Of a stretch of DNA of 46,472 bases, positions 25,888 through 35,502 are shown one piece after another. The position numbers and the translations under genes were made by a program. The stretch is from an uncultured Clostridia bacterium (GTDB lineage Bacteria; Bacillota; Clostridia; TANB77; CAG-508), in assembly GCA_948976265.1 (NCBI GenBank), contig CARFUA010000002.1, positions 6,458 through 52,929 on the forward strand, read 5' to 3'. The notes under the pieces are model-generated. The model was not told the origin of the DNA. It made no database searches and was given only the letters and a program-made list of their open reading frames with translations. Positions within the stretch are counted from its first letter, which is position 1. Each line of letters starts with the position of its first letter.

Positions 25888-26202
25888 CTATTTTGTTTTG
25901 ATTGAAGTTATTTCTACTTTGGTATAGTCTTGTCTGTGTCCTCTTGTTTTTCTTTCATTCTTTTTAGGCTTGTATTTAAATACAACGATTTTTTTGCCTC
26001 TTCCGTTTGACACGACTTTTCCTTCAACCTTTGCGCCTGTGACATAAGGAGCTCCTACTTCTACTTTTCCATCATTAGAAACAAGAATTACTTTATCAAA
26101 AGAAACTTTTTTTCCTTCTTCTTCTCCTAATTTTTCAAAAAATACAGTGGTTCCTTCTTCTACTTTATATTGTCTACCACAGCTTTCAATTATTGCATAC
26201 AT
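25888..26202 (-). CDS. rplU: Ribosomal protein bL21
   Basis: 104 aa, MYAIIESCGRQYKVEEGTTVFFEKL...KKNERKTRGHRQDYTKVEI, typical bL21. GGGAGGTGC precedes the ATG. First gene of the rplU-rpmA operon. Confidence 0.95.
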   Translation of the reverse strand: MYAIIESCGRQYKVEEGTTVFFEKLGEEEGKKVSFDKVILVSNDGKVEVGAPYVTGAKVEGKVVSNGRGKKIVVFKYKPKKNERKTRGHRQDYTKVEITSIKTK

Positions 26203-26327
26203 TAAAATGCACCTCCCTTTTTGTAATACTCGCTAACTTCCAACTTGGTAGCTATTTCTAGCATTTTGAAACCATAGTTAAGCAGTTTACAGTTATGTAT
26301 TTTAACATATTTAGCAAAATTTGTCAA
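26203..26327 (-). promoter_or_regulatory. rplU promoter and probable L21 leader
   Basis: -35 TTGACA (26322-26327), 17-nt spacer, -10 TAAAAT (26299-26304). The transcribed leader contains TAGCTACCAAGTTGG and GGAAGTTAGC that can pair into a compact hairpin before the ribosome site, as in Firmicute L21 leaders used for autogenous control. Assignment is by position and fold by eye. Confidence 0.6.
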
Positions 26328-26377
26328 GAATAACCTATAAAATTTTATGAATCTAAAACTATTTTTCAGATTACTCT

Positions 26378-27139
26378 TTATTTTGACTTTTGATTGAGGA
26401 TATAAATATCGTGATTTTCCGTTTGTGCATATAATTCAAAGCCAAACTTTACTGGCGATGATGTCATTTGTATTGCTTTATCGTAAACTAATAAATTGAC
26501 TTGCTTCTCTTTGCATAATTTCATCAATTTCTCAACATCCCCTCCATTGTAAGCTTGTAGAATTTCATATTTCTCATAGTCTCCATAAGCTCTTCTTGGA
26601 AATGCTAATTTAAGACTTGCATCAATTTGTCTAATATAGGGAACCATTGCACTTGAAACCATTACTTTTTTATTTTTGAGCGTTGCTCCACTTAAAATAT
26701 TCACAACTTCTACATATTCTTCTGGTACTTTGTAAAAATTATCAATTTTTTTGTAATTTTCTTTGTTATAAATCAATTTTCCGCTCACCATAATAATGGT
26801 TATCATTGTAATAAAAACAATTACTTTATGTTTAACATGGTTCCTACTTTTTACTACTTTTGTACTTGCATAAGCAATTACCACTCCCATTGGTAACATC
26901 CAAAAAGTTCTCCAATAGACGTTTTTATTTAGAAGAGAATTAACACATTTTTGAAAAATTGGATTTAAAATAATAAATAATATAAAACAGGGAAAATAAA
27001 CCAAAAATGTTCTATTCTCTTTCTTTTTTTCACTTAAAAAAAGATACAACATCGCAATAAAAAATAAAGCTATATACATTCCTGTACCTTTATATTTTAA
27101 AAACGATTCTTGAATAATTTGCAAACTTTCACGCAACAT
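26378..27139 (-). CDS. Polysaccharide-locus membrane protein, 253 aa
   Basis: At least four hydrophobic segments in the N-terminal half, then a soluble C-terminal domain of about 110 residues (YKVPEEYVEVVNILSG...VNLLVYDKAIQMTSS). Resembles the C-terminal half of large membrane proteins (DUF6077-like) in polysaccharide loci; with the next gene it may form a split version of one protein. Last gene of the locus. Function unknown. Confidence 0.55.
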   Translation of the reverse strand: MLRESLQIIQESFLKYKGTGMYIALFFIAMLYLFLSEKKKENRTFLVYFPCFILFIILNPIFQKCVNSLLNKNVYWRTFWMLPMGVVIAYASTKVVKSRNHVKHKVIVFITMITIIMVSGKLIYNKENYKKIDNFYKVPEEYVEVVNILSGATLKNKKVMVSSAMVPYIRQIDASLKLAFPRRAYGDYEKYEILQAYNGGDVEKLMKLCKEKQVNLLVYDKAIQMTSSPVKFGFELYAQTENHDIYILNQKSK

Positions 27140-27152
27140 TTTATTTACTCCT

Positions 27153-28175
27153 TTATTTTATAACTAAATATAAAATCCCATAAACTATATTAGGAATAAC
27201 ACAAACCGCTGATTTCAGTAAATAGTCAATTTTTTTCTCTCTGATAGAAAATACCAAAGCCAATCCGCCCAATGTGATTGGCGCAAGTGCAATTCCCATA
27301 GAAGATATAAAGCAAGAAGCCAACATTGAAATCAATAAAGTTACCCAATTTCCTATTTTTGATTCCTCTACACAATCTAAAAATAACAACCATATACTTG
27401 GCAAAATAACATTGGCTAGCATCGCTTTACCTTGCCAAATGCGGAATAACAAAAATGAGAAATTTGTAAAAATCGAAAAATTCCCCCATATATAAAGAAT
27501 ACTTAAAAAGCACAAAAACACACTAGCACTTTTTTTGTCCTTTTCCCATAAACGAAGTCCTATTAGCCAATAAACACTGTAAGCTATTGCAATAAATATC
27601 GGTGGAAATAGCGTATGAGCAACAATCGTTGGATGGATTGTTAAAATCGAGGCTATTATCGCAGTATATAAAGGAAATGGCGATAATACATAACGTGTCG
27701 GAAATCCCATATACTCTGCTCCATCTTCTGCAGCCACACAATACATACTATTTTCAGTAATCGTAACATTGGCAGTTGCAACATAAAAAGCATCATCTTC
27801 GTCAATATGAGTATATACAACAGAAATCAAAATTTGAATTCCTATTAAAAACACCGCAAGAATTGTCATTATATCTGGTTTTTGCGGAATATACTTTGAC
27901 AAACTTTTTAAGTTCCATTCTCGACAATTTAAAATAAGCGAAATACATACAAAGGCAAGTATTATTCCCGTCCAAGAATAAAATAATGTGGTAAATTTGA
28001 CTTTTAAAAATATCATCGGAATAGCAAGCAATTGTAATATTGCAAATTCCAATAAATAGCCAAATAGCCATGCGCCTAATAGATTCTTTTTTTCTTTCCT
28101 AAATTTGGTAACCAATAAGCCTAACATTAATGGCACGATTATAAATACAAAAAAACATTGTATTGCTTTTAACAT
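27153..28175 (-). CDS. Polysaccharide-locus multi-pass membrane protein, 340 aa
   Basis: About nine membrane segments with a loop containing YTHIDEDDAFYVATANVTITENSMYCV; the Asp/Glu-rich loop after a membrane helix recalls GT-C type membrane glycosyltransferases. Similar to DUF6077 proteins. Its start overlaps the pyruvyl transferase by 7 nt, indicating coupling. Specific activity not assignable. Confidence 0.55.
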   Translation of the reverse strand: MLKAIQCFFVFIIVPLMLGLLVTKFRKEKKNLLGAWLFGYLLEFAILQLLAIPMIFLKVKFTTLFYSWTGIILAFVCISLILNCREWNLKSLSKYIPQKPDIMTILAVFLIGIQILISVVYTHIDEDDAFYVATANVTITENSMYCVAAEDGAEYMGFPTRYVLSPFPLYTAIIASILTIHPTIVAHTLFPPIFIAIAYSVYWLIGLRLWEKDKKSASVFLCFLSILYIWGNFSIFTNFSFLLFRIWQGKAMLANVILPSIWLLFLDCVEESKIGNWVTLLISMLASCFISSMGIALAPITLGGLALVFSIREKKIDYLLKSAVCVIPNIVYGILYLVIK

Positions 28176-29215
28176 CCAATTCTCCCCTTATTTTCAAATT
28201 TATTCTCAAATAGTTTCATTCCTTCGAATTGACTCATCCATTCGTTTATTTTATCATAATCAACAAATACTTTTGTTTCAAATGATGTATTTATTTTCTC
28301 TTCAATTTGGGTAAGTTCTGTTCGCGGAATTGAATTTATTTTGTTGGTTTTATTGATATTTTTTGCTCTATGGTCAACAGAAACTATAATTGCTCTTTTT
28401 TTATGTTGCATCGCAAAAATTCCACCATGTAATCTCATACCTACATAATCCACATTTTTTGTATCTAACCAATAGCCATATCCTTCTAAACTTGGTGGTA
28501 TAATTTCAATATTTTCAATGTTTTTAAATGTATTCAAATATTTTACATCATTAACCGATTGTGCCCAAAAATATAATTTATCATAATTTTTAATAAGCAT
28601 ATCTAAAAATTTTTGGTCTGTTTCAGGCGCTTTGTTTTCATCATGAAAACAAAATACCACTTCTTTTGCTTTTTCTTTTGGAATTTGAGAACAATGTTTT
28701 TCATCAAGTCCCCATAAAGTTGGACAACCTGTATTGATTGCTTTAAACCCCATGGATTCTAGCATTTCTTTTGTGCTATCATCACGTACACTATGGATGT
28801 ATTCTTGGGAAAGAACTTTTTTCCATAATCGTTTTGTGTACTGATTCATTTCACCTGTTCTACTGTTATTGGAATTTCCAACACCAACTAAAATTGTATT
28901 TTTTAAAGCCATACAATTGAAAAAATTGATATTCCATTGTGGTTTCATTTTTCTCATATTGGTCTTTAATAAATTGGTACCAAAGATAAATTTATAATCC
29001 GCATTTTTCACATAATCAGAACGCCAATTCATGAAATTTTGATACCACGGAAAAACAACTGTATGGGTTGGGAAATAGGTGGTATCGTTTTCTGTCAAAA
29101 AGGAACCTAATGCCTTTTTAGTTGAATTAACAATCATGTTATCCCCTTTATTTCCAGTTCCAATACTTGTATCTAATATAACAATTTTTTTCATTTTATC
29201 TCTCCTTTTATTCAA
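28169..29215 (-). CDS. Polysaccharide pyruvyl transferase family protein
   Basis: 348 aa. Family fold marks: DTSIGTGNKGDNMIV at the N-terminus, VGVGNSNNSRTGEMNQYTK, SVRDDSTKEMLESMGF, and YVGMRLHGGIFAMQHKKRAIIVS near the C-terminus. Would add pyruvate ketals (or a related group) to the surface glycan. Ends inside the next gene's start. No in-frame CGG. Confidence 0.8.
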   Translation of the reverse strand: MNKRRDKMKKIVILDTSIGTGNKGDNMIVNSTKKALGSFLTENDTTYFPTHTVVFPWYQNFMNWRSDYVKNADYKFIFGTNLLKTNMRKMKPQWNINFFNCMALKNTILVGVGNSNNSRTGEMNQYTKRLWKKVLSQEYIHSVRDDSTKEMLESMGFKAINTGCPTLWGLDEKHCSQIPKEKAKEVVFCFHDENKAPETDQKFLDMLIKNYDKLYFWAQSVNDVKYLNTFKNIENIEIIPPSLEGYGYWLDTKNVDYVGMRLHGGIFAMQHKKRAIIVSVDHRAKNINKTNKINSIPRTELTQIEEKINTSFETKVFVDYDKINEWMSQFEGMKLFENKFENKGRIGC

Positions 29216-30266
29216 ACGTTTGCACCGTTCTTTTTAATCCCTCTTTTAGTGTAACACTTGGACGCCAACCAAGTGTTTCTAATTTTTGAGTTGACAACTT
29301 GACACGTTCAATTTTGCTATAACCAACTCTATTTTCCATTGGCACATCTAAATACGTTACTTTTAAATTTTTCTTTGGGAACAATTGTGTTAACAAATTA
29401 GCTACATCTTTGATAGGAATCTCCTCTGTTTCGTTTGCAATATTATAACTCTCCCCACTTGTTCCCTTTAACAAAACCATAAATAAAGCAATAATACAAT
29501 CATTAATATAACAAAAAGCTCGCTTGGCTGTTCCATCACTATTTAAAGCAATATCTTGATTATTTACCACACAATTTATAAAATCAGACATCACACGTCC
29601 ATCTTTTGCAATGGTCATGCCTGGTCCATACGAATGGGCAATTCTCACATTATTAAACGGAATTCCATATTGTAAATTGTAACTTTTACAAATATTTTCT
29701 CCCATTCGTTTACTTTCTGGATAACAAGCTCTAGCATCCATCTGATCTAATTTTCCGACCATTTCTTCTGTTATTTCCAAAATATTCTCATCCATTTTTC
29801 CATATACTTCTCTTGTAGATGTATATAAGACTTTTTTTACATTACATTTTTTAGCCAATTCCATCACTTGAATTGTCCCAATTGTATTGGCTTTTATAAT
29901 TCCTACTGGATCATTCACAATACAATACGGACTTGCTGAGCCAGCTACATGAAAAATATAATCCAATGGCTCAGACCATTTTATTTCTTCTGTCACATCT
30001 TGTATAACTAACTGAAAATTCGGATTTTCCAAAAACTCTTCAAATTTCTGTTTTGCTTTTTCTTCCTTTCGTACTAAAGCATAAACTTTGATATTATAGT
30101 TTTGTTTCTCATTTAAATACATCAAAGTATACGTTAGATAAGTGGCTAGCATACCGGTTGCCCCAGTGATTAGAATCTTCGTATCCTTTAAGGTTTCCCT
30201 TGGTTTTACTTTTTGCACAATTTCCTCTAAATCATTTTGTACAATTTTATTTTGATATAAAGACAT
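29208..30266 (-). CDS. NAD-dependent epimerase/dehydratase (SDR)
   Basis: Start set at 30266 (MSLYQNKIVQNDLEE) after GGAGGGAAAAG; the longer frame overlaps the upstream gene. About 352 aa. Rossmann motif ITGATGMLATYLTY, catalytic Tyr-x-x-x-Lys in ACYPESKRMGEN, and Ser/Thr in YTSTREVYG. Lies 1 nt after the TarI-like gene. Substrate likely a nucleotide sugar or polyol intermediate; not determinable. Confidence 0.8.
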   Translation of the reverse strand: MSLYQNKIVQNDLEEIVQKVKPRETLKDTKILITGATGMLATYLTYTLMYLNEKQNYNIKVYALVRKEEKAKQKFEEFLENPNFQLVIQDVTEEIKWSEPLDYIFHVAGSASPYCIVNDPVGIIKANTIGTIQVMELAKKCNVKKVLYTSTREVYGKMDENILEITEEMVGKLDQMDARACYPESKRMGENICKSYNLQYGIPFNNVRIAHSYGPGMTIAKDGRVMSDFINCVVNNQDIALNSDGTAKRAFCYINDCIIALFMVLLKGTSGESYNIANETEEIPIKDVANLLTQLFPKKNLKVTYLDVPMENRVGYSKIERVKLSTQKLETLGWRPSVTLKEGLKRTVQTFE

Positions 30267-30267
30267 A

Positions 30268-30993
30268 TTACTCTTTTCCCTCCACCCAATAAGTATTATT
30301 TTGAATATCAAACATATATTTTGATATATATAAATCTTTTGGTGTCGTAACTTTGATATTATCCGTTGAACATGGAATTGTATGGATTTCCTTTCCATAA
30401 CTATGCACTAATGTACAAGAATCAATACTATTTTCAACACCATCTTTTAAAGCTTGCTCATGAATTGCTATAATTTCATGTAAATAAAAACTTTGTGGCG
30501 CTTTGGCTATCATTGATTTACTTCTATCGACAATTGTCTCAACATTTCCATTATCACTTGTAATAGCAAAAGTTTCTATTGCAGGACTTGAAGATATACT
30601 AGAACCATATTTTTTAACAGCTTCAATGTTTCTAGAAATTAAATCAGCATCAATAAATGGTCTAACACCATCATGAATAAGCACAATGGGATTCTCTTCT
30701 GGGAAATCTTGATACACAGCAGATAACCCATTATAAATCGAAAGTTGTCCTGTTGAACCACCTTCAACAATCCATTTTACTTTTGTTAAATTATATTGTT
30801 TTACTAACTCTTTTAAATGGGGAATCCAATCTGCAATACAAGATATCGCTACTCCATCAATTTCTGGATGTATTTCAAATTTTTCTAAAGTGTGCACAAT
30901 AATAGGTTTATTATACACTTCTATAAATTGCTTTGGTTTTTCATTTCCTATTCGCACTCCTTTGCCACCTGCAAAAATAACTGCAATATTCAT
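30268..30993 (-). CDS. TarI/IspD-like cytidylyltransferase
   Basis: 241 aa with FAGGKGVRIGNEKPKQF, HDGVRPFID and a C-terminal KVTTPKDLYISKYMF. IspD-family enzymes couple CTP to methylerythritol phosphate or, as TarI, to ribitol 5-phosphate. In a polysaccharide locus with LicD proteins the TarI role (CDP-ribitol or similar) is more likely. Confidence 0.78.
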   Translation of the reverse strand: MNIAVIFAGGKGVRIGNEKPKQFIEVYNKPIIVHTLEKFEIHPEIDGVAISCIADWIPHLKELVKQYNLTKVKWIVEGGSTGQLSIYNGLSAVYQDFPEENPIVLIHDGVRPFIDADLISRNIEAVKKYGSSISSSPAIETFAITSDNGNVETIVDRSKSMIAKAPQSFYLHEIIAIHEQALKDGVENSIDSCTLVHSYGKEIHTIPCSTDNIKVTTPKDLYISKYMFDIQNNTYWVEGKE

Positions 30994-31008
30994 CTTTTCT
31001 CTCCTTTT

Positions 31009-32532
31009 TTAATTCTTTTTTATTAAATTTTTGACTAAATTACTATAATATCTGAATTCCTCTTTTCTAAAATAAGCCATTAGAAATACTACATTTGGTA
31101 CAATCACCGTTACACAAAGCTTTATAAGAAAAATAACCATTGTATGAAATTGCAATAATTCTATAGATTGGAATAAAATCCATAGTACGCTTGAAGCAAT
31201 CACCATTATTAATACATTTTTTATTCTTGCGATAAAATATGGTTTTACATCCATTTGAAAATATTGTTTGAATAACATATATGGTTCAAACCAAACATTG
31301 GTTAAAAGCATTGCCATTGCAGTTGCTATTAAAATTCCAAATACGCCATATAACTTTCCTAATATAACTGAAAATAAAATATTTAATACTGCTGCTACAA
31401 AATACACATATTTGGTTTGTCGAAATAATCCAGTGGTATCTCGATAAACTGAAATAGTACTAATGAAACCTTTTAAATAAAAATTTAAAACAATCGCAAA
31501 AACCGTAAGAGTCTGAAAAATATACGCTTCTCCAATCCAAAGTATGATAAAATCATTTAATAAAATAAATAGCGCTACTGCCATAAATCCATAAATCCAA
31601 TCTACTAGAAAAGATAAGCGATTAAAGATATTTATTTTCTTCTCTTTATCGTCACTAGCATTTAGATTCCCAACACTTGCTTTTACAGCATTAAATAAAA
31701 TTCCCGTAAATCGCATAATCGAATAAACTATCATATTATAATTAGAATAATATCCAACATTTACGGTTCCTGTCAACATAGAAATCAATATTTCGTCTGT
31801 ATGATTCATGAAAACGCTACCAATTTTATAAACCATCATGGATTTCACATTTTCAATCAGCGATTTTTTTTCTTCTTTTTCTAATTCAACTTTCTCAAAA
31901 GCCTCTGGATATTTTTTCTTTGCAATGATTGCGCCATATACGTTTGCCAAAAAAGTAATCAATACTTGGATGAGTAAATATACAATAAAATTTTTTAAAA
32001 TTACGAGAACAAGCATTTGTAGTATATTTTTCAAAATGATAAAACCCGTATTATACTTTTTTATCAAATAATACTCCTGATTTGCTTCTATAATTGCCGT
32101 TCGGTTGGCTAATATATAGGAAAACACGGAATCACTTAAAAAAATCAAATAATAAATTACGAATTCATGGATTGGCATATCAACATCAACAATGTTCTTC
32201 AAAAATGGGACAAGTGCCAAACCAATCAAAAGAATCACTAAAGCTAATATATGATACACTTTTTTATAATAATTCATCAAAGCAGCAACTTTTTTGGTAT
32301 CCTTTTCCGCAATCGGTTTGTACATTCCATAAATAATCGCTGTGCCAAAACCCAATTCAGCAAGTGACAACAAGGACAAAATATTGGAAAACAATCCATT
32401 AACCCCAAGTAAACTATCATCTAATATTTTAATAAAAACTGTTCTTGTCGCAAAAGTTAATACAATCGTAATCACTTGTTCTAACACACCAAATGTAATA
32501 TTATAAACAGAATGTTTGATTCTTCCCTCCAT
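31009..32532 (-). CDS. Wzx-type oligosaccharide flippase
   Basis: 507 aa, 12-14 membrane segments, MATE/polysaccharide transporter fold; N-terminal FATRTVFIKILDDSLLGVNGLFSNILSLLSLAELGFGTAIIY is typical of repeat-unit flippases. Would move lipid-linked oligosaccharide across the membrane. Follows LicD by 18 nt. Confidence 0.85.
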   Translation of the reverse strand: MEGRIKHSVYNITFGVLEQVITIVLTFATRTVFIKILDDSLLGVNGLFSNILSLLSLAELGFGTAIIYGMYKPIAEKDTKKVAALMNYYKKVYHILALVILLIGLALVPFLKNIVDVDMPIHEFVIYYLIFLSDSVFSYILANRTAIIEANQEYYLIKKYNTGFIILKNILQMLVLVILKNFIVYLLIQVLITFLANVYGAIIAKKKYPEAFEKVELEKEEKKSLIENVKSMMVYKIGSVFMNHTDEILISMLTGTVNVGYYSNYNMIVYSIMRFTGILFNAVKASVGNLNASDDKEKKINIFNRLSFLVDWIYGFMAVALFILLNDFIILWIGEAYIFQTLTVFAIVLNFYLKGFISTISVYRDTTGLFRQTKYVYFVAAVLNILFSVILGKLYGVFGILIATAMAMLLTNVWFEPYMLFKQYFQMDVKPYFIARIKNVLIMVIASSVLWILFQSIELLQFHTMVIFLIKLCVTVIVPNVVFLMAYFRKEEFRYYSNLVKNLIKKN

Positions 32533-32550
32533 TTGTTTCTCCTTTTAATT

Positions 32551-33384
32551 TTACATGTCTTCTGATTGCAATTCTTCCTCATTTGGAAATTTAATCCTTC
32601 TTGGATTATGGGTTACTCTTTTATTTTCTGGTGGCAATGTCATATAATCTCCATAAATTCTTTTTAAATAAAACTCATAATCCCCTGGTGCATCATACAT
32701 TTTTCCTTCATATTCCACTTGTGTAGCTGGTAAAAATACTGATTTTAACATAGCCTGTTTTCGCATACCATATCTAGCTCCAAAACTAATGCAATATTTC
32801 GCCTCTTTTCTATTCTCCCATTTCATGATTTTTTGTTGCAATCGTACTAACTTTTGAGTAGAAATTGGTTTAAATATAAACCTTATAATTTTCTTCATGA
32901 TTGAATTTTTTTCACTTGTCACATTGGCTTTAATTGCATTAATAAAATGAATACTTTCCTTTAAAAAAGTCTGCCAACGGATAAAAAGAGAATCTTCTTG
33001 ATTGGCATTGTCCATTGGGAAAATATCAATCCAAATGCCTTTTGGGCCTTGATAATTCTTTTGTTCTGGTTCTTCATAAATACTATCTCGCAACCTGATT
33101 TTCGCAAATGGCAAATAATAATATTCATTATTTTCGGCATAATCAACCAACATTCTTTTATCTATTTCTTGGGTTGCAACTTCCAAAAATTTATCATAAT
33201 CCTCTCGCATCATTGCAATATCCAAATCATCATCCCAAGGAATAAATCCTTTGTGTCGAATTGCTCCAATCAAATTTCCACCTATAATAAAATATTGAAT
33301 CTTATGTTTTTGACAAATTCTCACCACTTCATCTAATATTTCAATTTGATATTTCTGTAATTTTTTTAATATTTCTTGTTTCAT
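32551..33384 (-). CDS. LicD-family phosphotransferase 1
   Basis: 277 aa, with GGNLIGAIRHKGFIPWDDDLDIAMMREDYDKF, the nucleotidyltransferase-fold signature of LicD proteins. They transfer phosphocholine or related phospho-groups (possibly ribitol phosphate) onto glycans. Its start overlaps the EpsG-like stop by 4 nt (ATGA coupling). Confidence 0.85.
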   Translation of the reverse strand: MKQEILKKLQKYQIEILDEVVRICQKHKIQYFIIGGNLIGAIRHKGFIPWDDDLDIAMMREDYDKFLEVATQEIDKRMLVDYAENNEYYYLPFAKIRLRDSIYEEPEQKNYQGPKGIWIDIFPMDNANQEDSLFIRWQTFLKESIHFINAIKANVTSEKNSIMKKIIRFIFKPISTQKLVRLQQKIMKWENRKEAKYCISFGARYGMRKQAMLKSVFLPATQVEYEGKMYDAPGDYEFYLKRIYGDYMTLPPENKRVTHNPRRIKFPNEEELQSEDM

Positions 33385-34508
33385 ATCCTACCTCTTTTTC
33401 CAAAAATTGTTTGATATGGCATGACACCATTAGAATTCAAACTTACAAACATCACTACAAAATAAAATATATACCAACCAATAATTAAAAATTTGATTCC
33501 ATTATGCCTTTTGTTCATTTCTAAATTTTTATACAAAATTGGTATTAAAATTGTTTGTACAATAGCAGTATATAATGAAAATCTGTCCATATACTTTATC
33601 ATTCCACCCATTAATTGAAATGGGATTTGTAAAATTAACATTCGAATAAAAAAATCATTTTGCTTATTTTCTTTTAAAATTCTCTTTCTATTAGCCAAAA
33701 CTAGCGTCAATATTGGCAAAACATACAGTAAAAATTTAAAACTCATACTTGTTTTTCTATCCAAATAAGTACGGTAAATTCCTAACACAGAAATTATTTT
33801 AGGAACAATTGGTACCAATAAAAATGGCAAGCCTCCGATGATTATGTAAATTATAATAGATTGTATATTTTCACTCATTTTTGGTTTAGTAAAAAGTTTT
33901 ATTTTTTGTAAAAAACCTAAATTTTCATCACAGAAAAAATAAACAATTATCATCAAATAAGCTGTTTTATGAATCATTCCTGCTAATATCACACATAAAA
34001 AATATTTCCAAAATTTCTTTTCAAAAATATATCGCATTCCATAAAAGATAATTATAACGGCAAGCATTTGACGTATAATATTATAGCTAACCAAATAATA
34101 CGTCATATAAAAAATAAACAAAGCAAGTGTTATTGATATTCTATCTTTATAATACTCTATTGCTTTAAAAAATACAACCATTGTTAGCAACGAATAAACA
34201 AAAAACATCGCTACTGAATGCGGGCAAATCCAATATATCATCTGCATTAGCAGAAAATTCAATGGTTCTTTTATAAAATAGGAAAATCCGCCTGCCAATT
34301 TATCTTGATAAAAATTTCTTTCATACTCAAAATAATCAATTCCTATTCCATATCTAAAACTCGCCAATGCAATTGTTGGTCCAAGAATTAAAAAAGTCCA
34401 TAGAAGCTTGTTTTTCAAATCGCTTGTTTTTACTTTTTTTTCATATACATAACACAATCCTAAAGATATTGCAAATGAAAAACCATAAATCATTGTTGAC
34501 GCAATCAT
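33381..34508 (-). CDS. EpsG-family membrane protein, probable polymerase
   Basis: 375 aa, about ten membrane helices; SFRYGIGIDYFEYE after the second helix and YNIIRQMLAVIIIFYGMRYIFEKKFWKYFLCVILAGMIHKTA are EpsG marks. Likely polymerises the repeat unit (Wzy role), since no other polymerase is seen. Confidence 0.8.
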   Translation of the reverse strand: MIASTMIYGFSFAISLGLCYVYEKKVKTSDLKNKLLWTFLILGPTIALASFRYGIGIDYFEYERNFYQDKLAGGFSYFIKEPLNFLLMQMIYWICPHSVAMFFVYSLLTMVVFFKAIEYYKDRISITLALFIFYMTYYLVSYNIIRQMLAVIIIFYGMRYIFEKKFWKYFLCVILAGMIHKTAYLMIIVYFFCDENLGFLQKIKLFTKPKMSENIQSIIIYIIIGGLPFLLVPIVPKIISVLGIYRTYLDRKTSMSFKFLLYVLPILTLVLANRKRILKENKQNDFFIRMLILQIPFQLMGGMIKYMDRFSLYTAIVQTILIPILYKNLEMNKRHNGIKFLIIGWYIFYFVVMFVSLNSNGVMPYQTIFGKRGRI

Positions 34509-34517
34509 TTTTTCTCC

Positions 34518-35492
34518 TTATCTTATCTTTTTTATAAAATTTCTCAAACATGATAATATTTTCAAAAGCCCTACTGCTTTTAACTGAATTGCTTTTAAAC
34601 ACATTTTCTGATATCTTGTCACATATTCTATTGCCTCATTTTTATATACTTTCGGATACTTTGCCAAACTATCTTCTATCTGTTTTCTGATAATTTTCGA
34701 TGACACTTTTTTCGCAATTAAAGTCATTGTTATAGCATATAAATATTCCTGCAAAAAAATAGCTTCTACTTCATGATAATATTTATCTTTTAATTTATTT
34801 TCTATAATCGAAAAAGCATTTTTGGCATTTTCTTCATTCATTAATTCAGGATTATGCATCAACGATTCTTCATTTTCTATGTAATAATAAAGTGGTTTAT
34901 CACAATAATAAATCGCCTCACAAACTGAAATAGCCAACTTATTAAATGGCATATCTTCATTTCTCTGTAAATTGGGAAATTGGATTTGATGGTCTTTTAT
35001 ATTCTTTCGTAAATACGCTTTTCCCCACGTAGAACCTGTTGAATAAATCAATGCATCACTTTTGGAAATCCTGCCTTCTTTTCCTTTTCGCAATGAATTT
35101 TGTTTGATTGTATGATTTTTCGTTTTCAAAAAATAATCAAAAATAACACAATCCACATTTTCTTTTTCAAAAATTTCATTTAAAATTTCCAATGTATCAT
35201 TCTCGATAAAATCATCTGCATCAATAAAAGTTATAAACTTGCCCGAAGCATTTTCAAGCCCCACATTACGCGTTCTTCCAGCTCCTAAATTTTCTGGATT
35301 CTGTATCAGTTTCATATGTAACTTGCTTGCTTTTTGATATTCTGTTAATTTTTCAAACGAATCATCTAAGGAAGCATCCTCAATAACAATCACTTCAAAA
35401 TCCTGAAAAGTTTGATTTTCCAAACTTTCCAAAACATGCTTCATGAAACGAAATCCATTATAACATGGTATAATAATCGAAAACTTCGGCAT
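34518..35492 (-). CDS. GT2 family glycosyltransferase A
   Basis: 324 aa. SIIIPCYNGFRFMKHVLESLENQTFQDFEVIVIEDAS and FIDADDFIE (DxD) mark a GT-A inverting transferase. C-terminal helical tail ends basic, likely membrane-associated. Sugar specificity unknown. Confidence 0.85.
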   Translation of the reverse strand: MPKFSIIIPCYNGFRFMKHVLESLENQTFQDFEVIVIEDASLDDSFEKLTEYQKASKLHMKLIQNPENLGAGRTRNVGLENASGKFITFIDADDFIENDTLEILNEIFEKENVDCVIFDYFLKTKNHTIKQNSLRKGKEGRISKSDALIYSTGSTWGKAYLRKNIKDHQIQFPNLQRNEDMPFNKLAISVCEAIYYCDKPLYYYIENEESLMHNPELMNEENAKNAFSIIENKLKDKYYHEVEAIFLQEYLYAITMTLIAKKVSSKIIRKQIEDSLAKYPKVYKNEAIEYVTRYQKMCLKAIQLKAVGLLKILSCLRNFIKKIR

Positions 35493-35502
35493 ATTTTTTC
35501 TC

